Assembly: GCA_035447065.1 (NCBI GenBank)
Contig: DAOTGJ010000012.1
Span: 18,258-82,257, forward strand
DNA from: CALEMW01 sp035447065
Lineage (GTDB): Bacteria > Krumholzibacteriota > Krumholzibacteriia > LZORAL124-64-63
Reading direction: 5' to 3'
Length of the DNA: 64,000 nucleotides
Positions within the stretch are counted from its first letter, which is position 1. The number at the start of each line of letters is the position of its first letter. Below, one piece after another: positions 14,858 through 24,441 of this stretch. The notes beneath the pieces are model-generated. The model was not told the DNA's origin. It ran no database searches and saw only the letters and a list, made by a program, of their open reading frames with translations. The translations under genes were made by a program, and so were the position numbers.

Positions 14858-15868
14858 ATGGCCAAGAAGACCGACCCCGCCGTCCGCAAGATCGCCGTCC
14901 TGATGGTGGCCCTGGGCCCCAAGGTGGCCGGCAAGATCATGAAGAAGCTCCCGGAGGAGCTGATCGAGGCCATCACCTCGGAGATCTCCGAGCTGCGCCT
15001 GATCCCCGCCGGCGAGAAGCGCGACGCCCTGATGGATTTCGTGCGCATGCGCAAGAGCGCCTCGGGCTTCGAGTTCGGCGGCGAGGAATCCGCCAAGGAG
15101 ATCCTGGAGGAGGCCCTGGGCCGCCGCCAGGCCGACTCGATCATCAACCGCGCCACCGGCTTCAGCAACATGAGCGGGTTCGAGAACCTGAAGAAGGTGG
15201 ACCACCTCACCGTGGTCAACTACCTGAAGAACGAGCACCCGCAGACCATCGCCCTGGTGCTGGCCCATGTGGACCCGCGCTTCAGCGGGCCGCTGATGGC
15301 CCAGCTGCCGCCGTCCATGCAGGGCCAGGTGGCCCACAAGATCGCCACCCTGGACAAGCCCAACAAGGAAGCCCTGAAGGTGGTGGAGGAAGTGGTCAGC
15401 TCCATGGTCCAGGGCGAGTTCCAGGAGGAGCGGCGCAAGTACGGCGGCAAGAAGCAGGTGGCCGACATCCTCAACGAGATCGAGCAGGAGTCGTGGCTGG
15501 AGATCATCGACGACATGCGCGACATCGACGACGAGTGCGCCACCGAGGTCAAGAACCTCATGTTCGTCTTCGAGGACCTGGCCACCCTGGACGACATCTA
15601 CATCCAGGAGATCCTCAAGGAGGTCAAGGGCAAGGACCTGGGCCTGGCCCTCAAGGGCGCGCCGGAGAACATCCAGGCGAAGATCTTCGCCAACCTGTCC
15701 AAGCGCGCGGGCGAAGGCATCCGCGAGGACATGGAGTACATGGGCCCGGTGCCCATCGCGGAGGTGGAGGACGCCCAGAGCAAGGTGGTGGGCGTGGTCC
15801 GCAAGCTCATGGACAACGGCGTGATCACCATCGGCAAGGGGGGCGGCGGTGCTCAAATGGTCACTTGA
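14858..15868 (+). CDS. fliG: Motor switch protein FliG
   Basis: FliG is the rotor protein that contacts MotA. The 336 residues cover the N-terminal FliF-binding domain, the middle domain with the EHPQTIALVLAHVDP motif (about residues 128-142) and the C-terminal torque domain with LATLDDIYIQEILKEVKGKD and ENIQAKIFANLSKRAG, including the charged residues used in torque. It overlaps the GTG start of fliH by 20 bases. Confidence 0.97.
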   Translation: MAKKTDPAVRKIAVLMVALGPKVAGKIMKKLPEELIEAITSEISELRLIPAGEKRDALMDFVRMRKSASGFEFGGEESAKEILEEALGRRQADSIINRATGFSNMSGFENLKKVDHLTVVNYLKNEHPQTIALVLAHVDPRFSGPLMAQLPPSMQGQVAHKIATLDKPNKEALKVVEEVVSSMVQGEFQEERRKYGGKKQVADILNEIEQESWLEIIDDMRDIDDECATEVKNLMFVFEDLATLDDIYIQEILKEVKGKDLGLALKGAPENIQAKIFANLSKRAGEGIREDMEYMGPVPIAEVEDAQSKVVGVVRKLMDNGVITIGKGGGGAQMVT

Positions 15869-16520
15869 GGACCTGCCGCTGGACGGCGTCCGCGCCGCGG
15901 AACCCTCGCCCCAGACCCGCTTCTTCATCGAGGACAATCCCGAGGACGGCGCCCGCACCCTGCTGGACCGCCTGACCCAGGACGAGCGCGCGGCCGTGTA
16001 CGAGCTGGTGGCGGACGACGTGCGGACCGAGGTCCGCGCCGAGATCCACGCGGAGTTCGGCCAGGAGCTGGAGCTCATGCGCGGCGCCCTGGTGCCGCTG
16101 GCCAGGCGGCTGGAGCAGACCGTGCAGCGTGAGCTGCACGACATCGCCACCGGCGCCGTGGGTCTGGCCATGGCCCTGGCGGAGCGGCTGGCCCGCGCCA
16201 GCATCGAAGCGGACCGCGATTACCTGGTGCGCTGCCTGGAGGAGCTGGTGGGCCGCACCCAGGTGGGCTCCAGCCTCGAGGTGGTGGCGCATCCGGCCGA
16301 GATCGAGCGGCTCAAGGGCTGCGACACGGTCCTGAGCGAGCTCCACATCACCTCGCTGGTGCCCGACAAGAGCCTGCAGCTGGGCGGCTGCCTGGTGCGC
16401 GCCGCGGGCCAGGAGTGGGACCTGACCTTCCGCGGCCAGGCCGACGCCCTGGCCGAGATGGTCCAGAACGCCCTGACCTTCGCCGGCGACGGCGGCGCGG
16501 ACGGGGAGGGGACGGCGTGA
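15849..16520 (+). CDS. fliH: Flagellar export ATPase regulator FliH
   Basis: FliH is the peripheral stalk that tethers the FliI ATPase to the C ring. The 223 residues have an acidic N-terminal region, a helical middle (LVADDVRTEVRAEIHAEFGQ) and a C-terminal FliH/V-ATPase E-type domain with the VGRTQVGSSLEVVAHPAEIE and DKSLQLGGCLVRA strands. The GTG start at 15849 lies inside fliG. The stop overlaps the fliI GTG start by three bases, indicating coupled translation. Confidence 0.92.
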   Translation: MLKWSLEDLPLDGVRAAEPSPQTRFFIEDNPEDGARTLLDRLTQDERAAVYELVADDVRTEVRAEIHAEFGQELELMRGALVPLARRLEQTVQRELHDIATGAVGLAMALAERLARASIEADRDYLVRCLEELVGRTQVGSSLEVVAHPAEIERLKGCDTVLSELHITSLVPDKSLQLGGCLVRAAGQEWDLTFRGQADALAEMVQNALTFAGDGGADGEGTA

Positions 16521-17827
16521 GCCTGGACTGGGACCGCTGCCGCGCCGCGGTGGACGCCATGGACCCCGTGCGGGTGTCCGGGCGCATCGAGAAGATCGTG
16601 GGCCTGGTGGTGGAGGCCGAGGGCCTGGCCGCCAGCGTGGGCGCCCTCTGCCGCATCGAGCGCGGCGGCGACGCCGTGCCGGCGGAGATCGTGGGCTTCC
16701 GCGGCGGCACCGCCATGCTCATGCCCTACGGCGGCATGGAGGGCCTGGCCCGCGGGCAGAAGGTCTTCCTGGTCAGCGAACGCCTGCGCGTGCCTGTGGG
16801 GGACGACCTCCTGGGCCGCGTCATCGACGCCCACGGCCGCCCCCTGGACGGCGGGCCGCCCCTGCGCAGCATGCGCGAGCGGGCGGTCACCGCCGCGGCG
16901 CCTCCGGCCATGAGCCGGCGGCGCATCGAACGCGCGCTGCCCACCGGCGTGCGCTCCATCGACTCCCTGATCACCGTGGCCCAGGGCCAGCGCCTGGGCG
17001 TGTTCGCCGGCAGCGGCGTGGGCAAGAGCGTGCTGCTGGGCATGCTGGCCCGCAACGCGTCGGTGGACGTGAACGTGGTGGCCCTGATCGGCGAGCGCGG
17101 CCGCGAGGTGCGCGAGTTCATCGAGCGCGACCTGGGGCCCGAGGGGCTCGCGCGCAGCGTGGTGGTGGTGGTCACGTCGGACGAGAGCGCGGTCATGCGC
17201 GCCCGCGGCGCCGAGACCGCCATGGCCGTGGCGGAGCACTTCCGCGACCGCGGCCGCGACGTGCTGCTGATGATGGACTCCATCACCCGCTACGCCATGG
17301 CCCTGCGCGAGATCGGCCTGGCCGCGGGCGAGCCGCCCACCACCAAGGGCTACACGCCGTCGGTCTTCGCCGCCCTGCCGCGCCTCTGCGAGCGCGCCGG
17401 CATGGCCGACGTGGGCTCCATCACCGCCTTCTTCACCGTGCTGATCGAGGGCGACGACATCCAGGACCCCGTGGGCGACGCCGTGCGCTCCATCCTGGAC
17501 GGCCACGTCATGCTCTCCCGCGACCTGGCCCGCGAGGGCCACTACCCCGCCGTGGACGTGCTGGGCAGCATCAGCCGCCTCCGCCAGGAGGTGGCGCCTC
17601 CCGAGCTGATCGACGCCGGCCGCACCCTGGTGCGCTGGCTCAAGGCCCTGGAGGAGAACCGCGACCTGATCAATATCGGCGCATACGTGGCCGGTTCCGA
17701 TCCGGTCACGGACGCGGCGCTGAAACGCCGCGACGCCGTCCGCGCCTTCCTGACCCAGTCCATGACCGAACCCGCCTCCTGGGACGATACGGCCCGCGGT
17801 TTGCTAGAGCTCGCCGCGGAGGTCTGA
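16517..17827 (+). CDS. fliI: Flagellar export ATPase FliI
   Basis: FliI is the hexameric ATPase of the flagellar type III apparatus. The 436 residues show Walker A AGSGVGKS at 164-171, Walker B LLMMDSITRYAMA and the GEPPTTKGYTPSVF segment shared with F1 beta-type ATPases. The GTG at 16517 was chosen because it overlaps the fliH stop and gives normal family length; the frame is open further upstream but only inside fliH. It is followed immediately by fliJ. Confidence 0.97.
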   Translation: MSLDWDRCRAAVDAMDPVRVSGRIEKIVGLVVEAEGLAASVGALCRIERGGDAVPAEIVGFRGGTAMLMPYGGMEGLARGQKVFLVSERLRVPVGDDLLGRVIDAHGRPLDGGPPLRSMRERAVTAAAPPAMSRRRIERALPTGVRSIDSLITVAQGQRLGVFAGSGVGKSVLLGMLARNASVDVNVVALIGERGREVREFIERDLGPEGLARSVVVVVTSDESAVMRARGAETAMAVAEHFRDRGRDVLLMMDSITRYAMALREIGLAAGEPPTTKGYTPSVFAALPRLCERAGMADVGSITAFFTVLIEGDDIQDPVGDAVRSILDGHVMLSRDLAREGHYPAVDVLGSISRLRQEVAPPELIDAGRTLVRWLKALEENRDLINIGAYVAGSDPVTDAALKRRDAVRAFLTQSMTEPASWDDTARGLLELAAEV

Positions 17828-17828
17828 C

Positions 17829-18269
17829 GTGTTCCGATTCCGACTCGAGAAGGTGCTCCGGCACCGTCGTCGCCTCGTGGACGACGAGGCGCGCAAGCTC
17901 CAGGTCCTGGCCGCCGGCCTCAACCGTCTGCTCGCCGAGCGGCGGCGGCTGGAGGAGGACATGGAGATGGCCGCCGAGGCCGCCTGGCGCGGACGCCAGG
18001 GCACGGTGGACCTGGCCCTGCAGAACTCCGCGCAGGCGTTCCTGCAGGCGCGGCGGGCCCAGGCCCAGCGGCTGCAGGGCCGCATCGACGCCGCGCGGCA
18101 GCGTTGCGAGGATCAGCGGCAGGTGCTGGTGCGGGCCCAGCAGGACGTGTCGGTGCTGGAGAGCCTGGAGACCAAGCAGCGGCAGGACTGGGAGCTCCAG
18201 GAGCGGCGCCGCGAGCAGAAGCTGACCGATGAACTGGCGGGGCGCCGGCGCGCCCGGCCCGGATGCTGA
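17829..18269 (+). CDS. fliJ: Flagellar export protein FliJ
   Basis: FliJ is the coiled-coil stalk inside the FliI hexamer. It begins with the typical FRFRLEKVLRHRRRLVDD. The 146 residues are almost entirely a charged antiparallel coiled coil (RRLEEDMEMAAEAAW, RAQQDVSVLESLETKQRQDW). The start is GTG, one base after the fliI stop. Sequence conservation is low in this family, but the N-terminal motif and position make the call firm. Confidence 0.92.
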   Translation: MFRFRLEKVLRHRRRLVDDEARKLQVLAAGLNRLLAERRRLEEDMEMAAEAAWRGRQGTVDLALQNSAQAFLQARRAQAQRLQGRIDAARQRCEDQRQVLVRAQQDVSVLESLETKQRQDWELQERRREQKLTDELAGRRRARPGC

Positions 18270-18289
18270 ACGGGGAGGGCTGAGGAGCC

Positions 18290-18823
18290 ATGAAGGCGGT
18301 GCTGCTGGTCTCCATGATCACCTTCGGCGTGATCTTCGGCGTCATCCTGATCTCCACCGGCCTGCTGGAGAACGCCGTGAAGCTGGGCCTGCCCGAGCCT
18401 CCCGGCCCGGCCACCGAGGCCGATCTGGCCATGGAGCGCATCCAGGAGAGCCTGGACGTGCAGCGCGACGCCGTGCAGCGCGAGGCGGAGATGCTGCGCA
18501 ACTACCGCATCCAGGTGGAGGTGGAGCAGACGGTGCTGGACGAGCAGGAGCAGCGCCTGCAGGCCCTGGTGGCGGAGCTGGAGACGGCCCAGGCGGACTT
18601 CGGAGCCGAGCGCGAGGAATCCATCGTCAAGCTGGCCAAGCTCTACGAGGCCATGAAGCCCGCCAAGGCCGCCCCCATCCTCGAGACCCTGGATCCCGAC
18701 ACCGTGCTGGAGATCCTCACGCGCATGAAGTCGCGCCAGGCCGCCAAGGTGCTGGCCGCCATGAACCCGGCCCTGGCCTCGGAGATCAGCCACCGCATGA
18801 GCCTCAAGGGAGTGAGCCTGTGA
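18290..18823 (+). CDS. motE: MotE-like membrane protein with MgtE N-terminal fold
   Basis: The protein has one N-terminal membrane helix (VLLVSMITFGVIFGVILI), a periplasmic coiled coil (about 45-110) and a C-terminal MgtE_N-like domain (about 115-177) with the repeated helical pattern MKPAKAAPILETLDPDTVLE and MKSRQAAKVLAAM. This architecture is that of MotE and spirochaete FlbB, which act beside the stator and MotC or collar proteins. It is placed between fliJ and fliK, the usual position, and its stop overlaps the fliK GTG. The name is by architecture and context. Confidence 0.8.
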   Translation: MKAVLLVSMITFGVIFGVILISTGLLENAVKLGLPEPPGPATEADLAMERIQESLDVQRDAVQREAEMLRNYRIQVEVEQTVLDEQEQRLQALVAELETAQADFGAEREESIVKLAKLYEAMKPAKAAPILETLDPDTVLEILTRMKSRQAAKVLAAMNPALASEISHRMSLKGVSL

Positions 18824-19839
18824 CCGGAGCCTCCGCGCCCCTCCTGCTGGACCGCCTGGAGCCCCGACGCGACGGACGCGCCGGGGCCGACGCCATGGCG
18901 GCGCTGCTGCAGGGCGACTCCTTCGCCCGCATGCTGGACGCCACCCTGGAGCGTACGGCCGACGAGCCCCGCCCCGCCGCGGCCGAACGCGAGCGTCCCG
19001 CGGCCGCGCGCGACGCAGCGCCCGATCCCCGCGAACCCGCACCCCGTGCCGAGACCGCGCGTCCGGAACCCGGCGCCGACCACCGCGCCGCGGCCTCCGA
19101 CCGCACGCGGACCGACGAGGCCCGTCCGCAGGGCGAGCCCGACACGGCCGAGCCCCTGGACGCCGAAGAGGTCGAGGCCGCGGCGGAGCCCGACGCCGAG
19201 CCTGAGGCCGCCGCGGAGACCGGCGAGGCCGAGGCCGCGCCCGAGTCCGGCGACGACGCCCTCCAGGACCTCCTCAAGCTCATGAGCCCCGCCGCCCTGC
19301 GCGCCTTCCAGGCCGCCGCGGGCGGCGGCGCCGACGCCGTGTCCGGCGTGGCCGGTCCCCACGGCGCCGCCTCGCTGCCGACGGGCCTGCGCCCGCTGCT
19401 GCTGAACGGGACGGCGACGGCCCCCGCGGCCGAAACGCCCGAGCCCCCCGTCCCGCCCGCCCGCGTGGTGGGCCAGGTGCTGCAGGCCCTGAGCCGCGCC
19501 GAGGGCCTGGGCGACGGCCGCGGCACGGTGAAGCTGGCCCTGGATCCCGCCCACCTGGGCAAGGTGGAGGTCACGGTGACGCGGCACGAGGGCCGCCTGG
19601 AGGTCACGTTCAAGGTGGAGTCGGCGGAGGCGGAGCACGCCCTGCGCTCCCGCGCCGGCGAGCTGGGCCAGGCCCTGCTGGGCAAGGGCTCCGGCTGGAG
19701 CGACGTGACCGTGACCGTGGTGCGCGAAGGCGAGGACGACGAGAACGCGCCGGGCCGCGAGCAGCCCGGCGATCAGGACGGCCGGAACGCCCGGCAGGAC
19801 GAGGACGGGTCCGATCCCGACACGGGGGAGGGGGACTGA
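18820..19839 (+). CDS. fliK: Hook-length control protein FliK
   Basis: FliK measures hook length and switches export specificity at FlhB. The long N-terminal region (about 1-210) is Ala/Pro/Glu/Arg-rich and probably disordered. The C-terminal Flg_hook domain (about 220-310) shows VKLALDPAHLGKVEVTVTR and LEVTFKVESAEAEHALRSRA, followed by an acidic tail. GTG at 18820 overlaps the previous stop and is the best start. The 339 residues are within the range of the family. Its stop overlaps the flgD ATG by one base. Confidence 0.9.
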   Translation: MTGASAPLLLDRLEPRRDGRAGADAMAALLQGDSFARMLDATLERTADEPRPAAAERERPAAARDAAPDPREPAPRAETARPEPGADHRAAASDRTRTDEARPQGEPDTAEPLDAEEVEAAAEPDAEPEAAAETGEAEAAPESGDDALQDLLKLMSPAALRAFQAAAGGGADAVSGVAGPHGAASLPTGLRPLLLNGTATAPAAETPEPPVPPARVVGQVLQALSRAEGLGDGRGTVKLALDPAHLGKVEVTVTRHEGRLEVTFKVESAEAEHALRSRAGELGQALLGKGSGWSDVTVTVVREGEDDENAPGREQPGDQDGRNARQDEDGSDPDTGEGD

Positions 19840-20489
19840 TGTACGTGAACAGCGCCACCACGAGCAGCGGCACCGCGAGCGGTACGCAGCTCACCACGTC
19901 GCAGGAGAGCCAGGACCAGTTCCTGCAGCTCCTGGTGACCCAGATCCAGAACCAGAACCCGCTGGACCCCATGAGCAACGAGGAGTTCACCAGCCAGCTC
20001 ACCCAGTTCTCCATGCTGGAGCAGCTGGAGACCATGAACTCCAACATGACCCAGGACATGACCTATTCCCAGTCGCTGAACAACACCATGATGCTCAGCC
20101 TGGTGGGCAAGCAGGCCTCGGTGGTGGGCGACGGCGTCACGGTGAGCGAGGGGGCGGCGGGCTCGTCGCGCCTGGATTCCGCCGGCGCCGGCACCGCCCG
20201 CGTGGAGGTGCGCGACGCCGACGGCGAGGTGGTGCGCACCTACATCACCGGCGTGGACGCCGGCTGGAACGACGTGACCTGGGACGGCCGCCTGGACAAC
20301 GGCGAGCCGGCCGAGGACGGCGCGTACACCCTGTCGGTCACGGTCACGGACGCCGGCGGCTCGGAACTGGACCATCAGCTCTACGAATCCGGACGGGTGG
20401 ACAGCATCCGCTTCGAGAACAGCCTGGCCGTGCTGTCGGTGAACGGCCAGGACTACTACGCGTCGGAAATCGCGGAAGTCGGCATCTAG
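19839..20489 (+). CDS. flgD: Hook-capping protein FlgD
   Basis: FlgD scaffolds hook assembly and is lost from the mature structure. The N-terminal region contains QDQFLQLLVTQIQNQNPLDP and NEEFTSQLTQFSMLEQLE, the hallmark of the family. It is followed by a tudor-like/FlgD-Ig region with NDVTWDGRLDNGEPAEDGAY. The 216 residues are normal. It lies directly before flgE as in many operons. Confidence 0.96.
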   Translation: MYVNSATTSSGTASGTQLTTSQESQDQFLQLLVTQIQNQNPLDPMSNEEFTSQLTQFSMLEQLETMNSNMTQDMTYSQSLNNTMMLSLVGKQASVVGDGVTVSEGAAGSSRLDSAGAGTARVEVRDADGEVVRTYITGVDAGWNDVTWDGRLDNGEPAEDGAYTLSVTVTDAGGSELDHQLYESGRVDSIRFENSLAVLSVNGQDYYASEIAEVGI

Positions 20490-20507
20490 CCGCCAAGGGA
20501 GGATCCC

Positions 20508-22622
20508 ATGCTGCGTTCGCTCTACTCTGGCATCTCCGGTCTGAACTCCAGCTCCACGGAGATGGACGTCATCGGCAACAACATCGCCAACGCCAACACC
20601 GTGGGCTTCAAGAGCTCGCGCGTCACCTTCCGCGAGATGCTCAGCCAGACCGTGCGCGGCGCCAGCCGTCCGGTCAACGGGCAGCGCGGCGGCGTGAACC
20701 CCATGCAGATCGGCCTGGGCTCCGCGGTGGGCACCGTGGACACGCACTTCGGTCAGGGCGCCCTGCACAGCACCGGCCTGGTCACGGACCTGGCCCTGCA
20801 GGGCGACGGCTTCTTCATGCTGCGCGAGGGCGACAGCACCCTCTACACCCGCGCGGGCGCCTTCGGCCTGGACGGCGACAACTTCCTGGTGGATCCCGGC
20901 ACCGGCATGCGCCTGCAGGGCGTGATGGCGGACGCGGCGGGCAACGTGACCAGCGGCCAGTGGACCGACATCGTCATCGATCCCAGCATGAGCGTGCCGG
21001 CCATGGCCACGGACAGCGTGCAGATCTTCGGCAACCTGGATGCGGACTCGGAGCCCCAGGGCACCATCCTCACCTCGCGCCACTTCATGGCCGCGGCCAC
21101 GGGCACCGACGTGCTGACCAGCCTCTACGCCCAGGACGGCGACACCTTCAGCCTGGTGGACGGCGACCGCATCGCGCTGACCGGCATGGTGGACACGGGC
21201 GCGGGCGCCACCACCATCAGCGTCTCGCCCTTCGTGGTGGGCAGCACCACGCCGGGCGAGGGCGGCACCACCCTGGACGACCTCACGGCCTGGATCAGCA
21301 CCCAGCTGGAGTCCCTGCCCGAGTTCAACCCCGGCGAGATCACCGTCACGCTCAACGCCGACGGCAGCCTCAGCCTGGACAACGGCAGCGGCGGCACCAC
21401 GCTGCTGAACCTGCAGCTCTCGGTGCCCGGCAACTCCCACTTCAACGGCACCTTCGACTTCAGCGACAGCATCGGCCCCGGCGCCTCCGGCACCACGGAC
21501 ATGCCCAGCGAGGGCCAGGGCCAGATCCGCGCCGCCGCCACCAGCGACGACCTGCTCACCGACCTGTTCACCAGCACCGGCGCGAGCCTGGGCCTGAACA
21601 TCGACGCCCTCAACCCCCAGACCACCCTGAGCATCGGCGGCAACGTGGGCACGGCCGAGGCGCCCAGCTACGACCTGGTGGTGGACGCCGCGAGCACGGT
21701 CCAGGACCTGCTGACCGGCCTGCAGATCGCCTTCGGCATCAGCACGGACCCGGTGACCCTGTCCGAATCCGGCGAGGTGGTCATCCAGGGCGAGCTGGGC
21801 ACCGAGAACGCCCTGGGCCAGGTGGACATCCGCGAGGTGGGCGAGGTGAACCCCATCCTGGAGACGTCCTTCGACTTCGTGGAGACCCAGGAGGCCGCCG
21901 ACGGCGGCGAGTACACCATGGTCTCCACCGTGTACGACTCCCTGGGCAACACCCACAACGTGCGCTTCACCTTCACCAAGCGCGTGGGCCTGAACGAGTG
22001 GAACTGGACGGCCGAGATGGAGGGCAACGAGGTCATCACCCAGGGCGGCTCCGGCACCGTGTCCTTCAACGAGGCCGGCGAGATCCTGGCCTTCCGCTAC
22101 GCCGACGACGCCGGCCAGCTCTCCTTCACCCCCCAGGCCGCCGGCGCCCAGGGCGCCGAGACCGTGTCCTTCCAGATCGACGCCGGCCAGCTGGGCGAGT
22201 TCAACGGCCTGAGCCAGTACGCGGTGACCAGCGACCTCCAGTCCCTGGCCAACGGCTATCCGCCGGGCGACCTGCTGGACTTCGAGATCGAGACCGACGG
22301 CACGGTGGTGGGCCGCTTCAGCAACGACACCATGCAGACGCTGGCGCGCATCGGCATCGCCCGCTTCGCCAACAACGACGGCCTCATCCACGACGAGGGC
22401 AACACCTTCCGCCTGAGCAGCAACTCGGGCGATCCGCTCACGGGCTTCGCCGGCGAGGTGTCCGAGACGGCCGTGATCTCCGGAGCCCTGGAGTCGTCCA
22501 ACGTGGACCTGACCGGGGAGCTGACCAACCTGGTGGTGGCCCAGCGGGCCTTCCAGGCCAACGCCCGGATCGTGACCACCGGGGACCAGATCTTGCAAGA
22601 GATCGTCTCGCTGGTGCGCTAG
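20508..22622 (+). CDS. flgE: Flagellar hook protein FlgE, enlarged
   Basis: FlgE builds the hook. The N-terminus has LRSLYSGISGLNSSSTEMDV and NNIANANTVGFKSSRV; the C-terminus has NVDLTGELTNLVVAQRAFQA and ends with the usual helix. Shared hook strands appear as DGFFMLREGDSTLYTRAGAF. At 704 residues it exceeds the roughly 400 of enteric FlgE; the extra sequence is a central insertion (about 170-480) rich in beta strands with hook-IN-like parts (ASTVQDLLTGLQIAFGIS). It ends 24 bases before flbD. Confidence 0.95.
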   Translation: MLRSLYSGISGLNSSSTEMDVIGNNIANANTVGFKSSRVTFREMLSQTVRGASRPVNGQRGGVNPMQIGLGSAVGTVDTHFGQGALHSTGLVTDLALQGDGFFMLREGDSTLYTRAGAFGLDGDNFLVDPGTGMRLQGVMADAAGNVTSGQWTDIVIDPSMSVPAMATDSVQIFGNLDADSEPQGTILTSRHFMAAATGTDVLTSLYAQDGDTFSLVDGDRIALTGMVDTGAGATTISVSPFVVGSTTPGEGGTTLDDLTAWISTQLESLPEFNPGEITVTLNADGSLSLDNGSGGTTLLNLQLSVPGNSHFNGTFDFSDSIGPGASGTTDMPSEGQGQIRAAATSDDLLTDLFTSTGASLGLNIDALNPQTTLSIGGNVGTAEAPSYDLVVDAASTVQDLLTGLQIAFGISTDPVTLSESGEVVIQGELGTENALGQVDIREVGEVNPILETSFDFVETQEAADGGEYTMVSTVYDSLGNTHNVRFTFTKRVGLNEWNWTAEMEGNEVITQGGSGTVSFNEAGEILAFRYADDAGQLSFTPQAAGAQGAETVSFQIDAGQLGEFNGLSQYAVTSDLQSLANGYPPGDLLDFEIETDGTVVGRFSNDTMQTLARIGIARFANNDGLIHDEGNTFRLSSNSGDPLTGFAGEVSETAVISGALESSNVDLTGELTNLVVAQRAFQANARIVTTGDQILQEIVSLVR

Positions 22623-22646
22623 GGCCCCAGAAGGAGCTAAAGGATC

Positions 22647-22880
22647 ATGATCCAAGTCACGAAATTGAATGGGAGCCAGATGGTCCTCAACGCCGATCTC
22701 ATCGAGACGGTGGAGATCACCCCCGACACCCTGATCGGCCTGACCACGGGCCGCAAGATCATGGTGAAGGAGAGCCTGGACGAGATCATCCAGCTGGCCC
22801 TGGCCTTCCGGCGCAAGAGCCGGAGCCACCCCGTGCCCACCGGCGGGCAGGGGTCCGTGTTCGAGGGCGAGGACCGCTAG
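22647..22880 (+). CDS. flbD: FlbD-family flagellar protein
   Basis: This is a 77-residue protein with the FlbD family pattern MIQVTKLNGSQMVLNADLIE, then TPDTLIGLTTGRKIMVKESL. This small family is found between flgE and motA in many bacteria; its molecular role is poorly defined. It is unrelated to the Caulobacter σ54 regulator of the same name. The region before the ATG (AAGGAGCTAAAGG) has a strong ribosome site, and motA follows after 24 bases. Confidence 0.9.
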   Translation: MIQVTKLNGSQMVLNADLIETVEITPDTLIGLTTGRKIMVKESLDEIIQLALAFRRKSRSHPVPTGGQGSVFEGEDR

Positions 22881-22904
22881 GTCGCAGAAACGCGAGGTCG
22901 TACG

Positions 22905-23678
22905 GTGGATATCGCGACAATCATCGGCGTGGTCGGGGCCCTGGGCCTGATCGTCTGGGCGATCCTCATGGGAGGTTCGCTGATCCTCTTCGTGAACGTG
23001 CCCTCGCTCATCATGGTGGTGGGCGGCACGATCATGGCCATCCTGATCAACTATCCGCTGCCGCGGGTGATCGGCATGATGGGGATCATCAAGAAGACGG
23101 TGCTGGCCGACGCCAACGAGCCGGCCGACATCATCCGGCGCCTGGTCAAGTACGCCGAGCAGGCCCGCAAGGAGGGCATGCTGGCCCTGGAGGAGCACTC
23201 CGAGAACGAGGAGAACCTCTTCCTGCGCAAGGGGCTGCGCCTGGCGGTGGACGGCACGGATCCGGCCCTGCTCCAGCGCATCCTGGAGAACGACATCGAC
23301 CAGCAGCAGAAGCGGCACCAGGAGGGCAAGAAGATCCTGGACGCCGGCGGCGTGTACGCCCCGGCCTTCGGCATGATCGGCACCCTGGTGGGCCTGGTGA
23401 ACATGCTGGCCAACATGTCGGACCCCAGCTCCATCGGCGTGGGCATGGCCGTGGCCCTGCTCACCACGTTCTACGGGGCGGTGATGGCCAACGCCATGTT
23501 CATCCCCATGGCCGGCAAGCTCCAGCACCGCTCGGCGGAGGAGGTGCTGGTGCGCGAGATGATCATCGAGGGGGTCATGGGCATCCAGAGCGGCGACTCC
23601 CCGCGCATCGTGGAGGAGAAGCTGCGCTCCTTCCTGACCCCGGCGGCCCAGCGCGCCATGGACGACGAGGCGGCCTAG
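22905..23678 (+). CDS. motA: Flagellar motor stator protein MotA
   Basis: MotA forms the five-subunit ring of the stator in the inner membrane. Four membrane segments are visible, the first from GVVGALGLIVWAILMGGSLI and the third and fourth in GVYAPAFGMIGTLVGLVNML and MAVALLTTFYGAVMANAMFI. The cytoplasmic loop has ANEPADIIRRLVKYAEQARK. The 257 residues resemble PomA/MotA of the shorter type. The start is GTG. motB follows after 21 bases. Confidence 0.95.
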   Translation: MDIATIIGVVGALGLIVWAILMGGSLILFVNVPSLIMVVGGTIMAILINYPLPRVIGMMGIIKKTVLADANEPADIIRRLVKYAEQARKEGMLALEEHSENEENLFLRKGLRLAVDGTDPALLQRILENDIDQQQKRHQEGKKILDAGGVYAPAFGMIGTLVGLVNMLANMSDPSSIGVGMAVALLTTFYGAVMANAMFIPMAGKLQHRSAEEVLVREMIIEGVMGIQSGDSPRIVEEKLRSFLTPAAQRAMDDEAA

Positions 23679-23699
23679 CCGCCGCCAGGGAGGGAGCCC

Positions 23700-24440
23700 A
23701 TGGGGAAGTGCAAGTGCCCGCCTGAAGAACCCGGGATCCCCGGGTGGGTCGTGACCTACGGCGACATGATGTCGCTGCTGCTCACGTTCTTCATCCTGCT
23801 GCTCAGCTTCTCGTCCATCCAGGAGACCAAGTTCAAGCAGGCCATGGAGTCCCTGCAGACGGCCCTGGGCGTGTTCAAGAACTCCCAGAGCGTGATCCAG
23901 TTCGAGAACATGGTGGTGCCGCAGGAGGTGGGCGGCGACCAGAGCGAGATGCTGTACGAGTTCCGGGAACTGGAACAGTACTTGCTCGAAGAGAACTTGG
24001 ACGATCAAGTGGAAGTGGCGATGACGGAGGACGGGATCCAGATCCAGATCGAGGACGAGTTCCTCTTCGCCTCCGGCACCGCGGACCTGCAGTCGGGCAC
24101 CGACAGGATCCTGGGCAAGATCGCCGGGTTCCTGGACGGCAAGGGCACGGAGATCCGCGTGAGCGGGCACACCGATTCCATCCCGATCCGCACCGCCCGC
24201 TTCCCGTCCAACTGGGAGCTGTCCGCCTCCCGCGCCATCGCCGTGGCGCGCGAGCTGCAGAAGACGGGCATCGCTCCCGCGCGCATGAGCGCCACCGGCT
24301 ACGGGGAGTTCCGACCCATCGCCGACAACGGCACCGCCGAGGGGCGGGCCCGCAACCGGCGGGTGGAGATCTTCATGAGGTACGACAAGACTCCGGAGCA
24401 GGGCGAGACCACCGTCCTGCCCTTCGAAAGCGAGGGCTAG
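23700..24440 (+). CDS. motB: Flagellar motor stator protein MotB
   Basis: MotB has one N-terminal membrane helix containing the ion-binding Asp22 (YGDMMSLLLTFFILLLSFSS) and a C-terminal OmpA-like peptidoglycan-binding domain (about 120-235) with RVSGHTDSIPI and GRARNRRVEIFM. The membrane helix resembles PomB more than E. coli MotB, which may indicate sodium coupling; this is only a suggestion from similarity. It is 246 residues, and fliL starts two bases after its stop. Confidence 0.95.
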   Translation: MGKCKCPPEEPGIPGWVVTYGDMMSLLLTFFILLLSFSSIQETKFKQAMESLQTALGVFKNSQSVIQFENMVVPQEVGGDQSEMLYEFRELEQYLLEENLDDQVEVAMTEDGIQIQIEDEFLFASGTADLQSGTDRILGKIAGFLDGKGTEIRVSGHTDSIPIRTARFPSNWELSASRAIAVARELQKTGIAPARMSATGYGEFRPIADNGTAEGRARNRRVEIFMRYDKTPEQGETTVLPFESEG

Positions 24441-24441
24441 C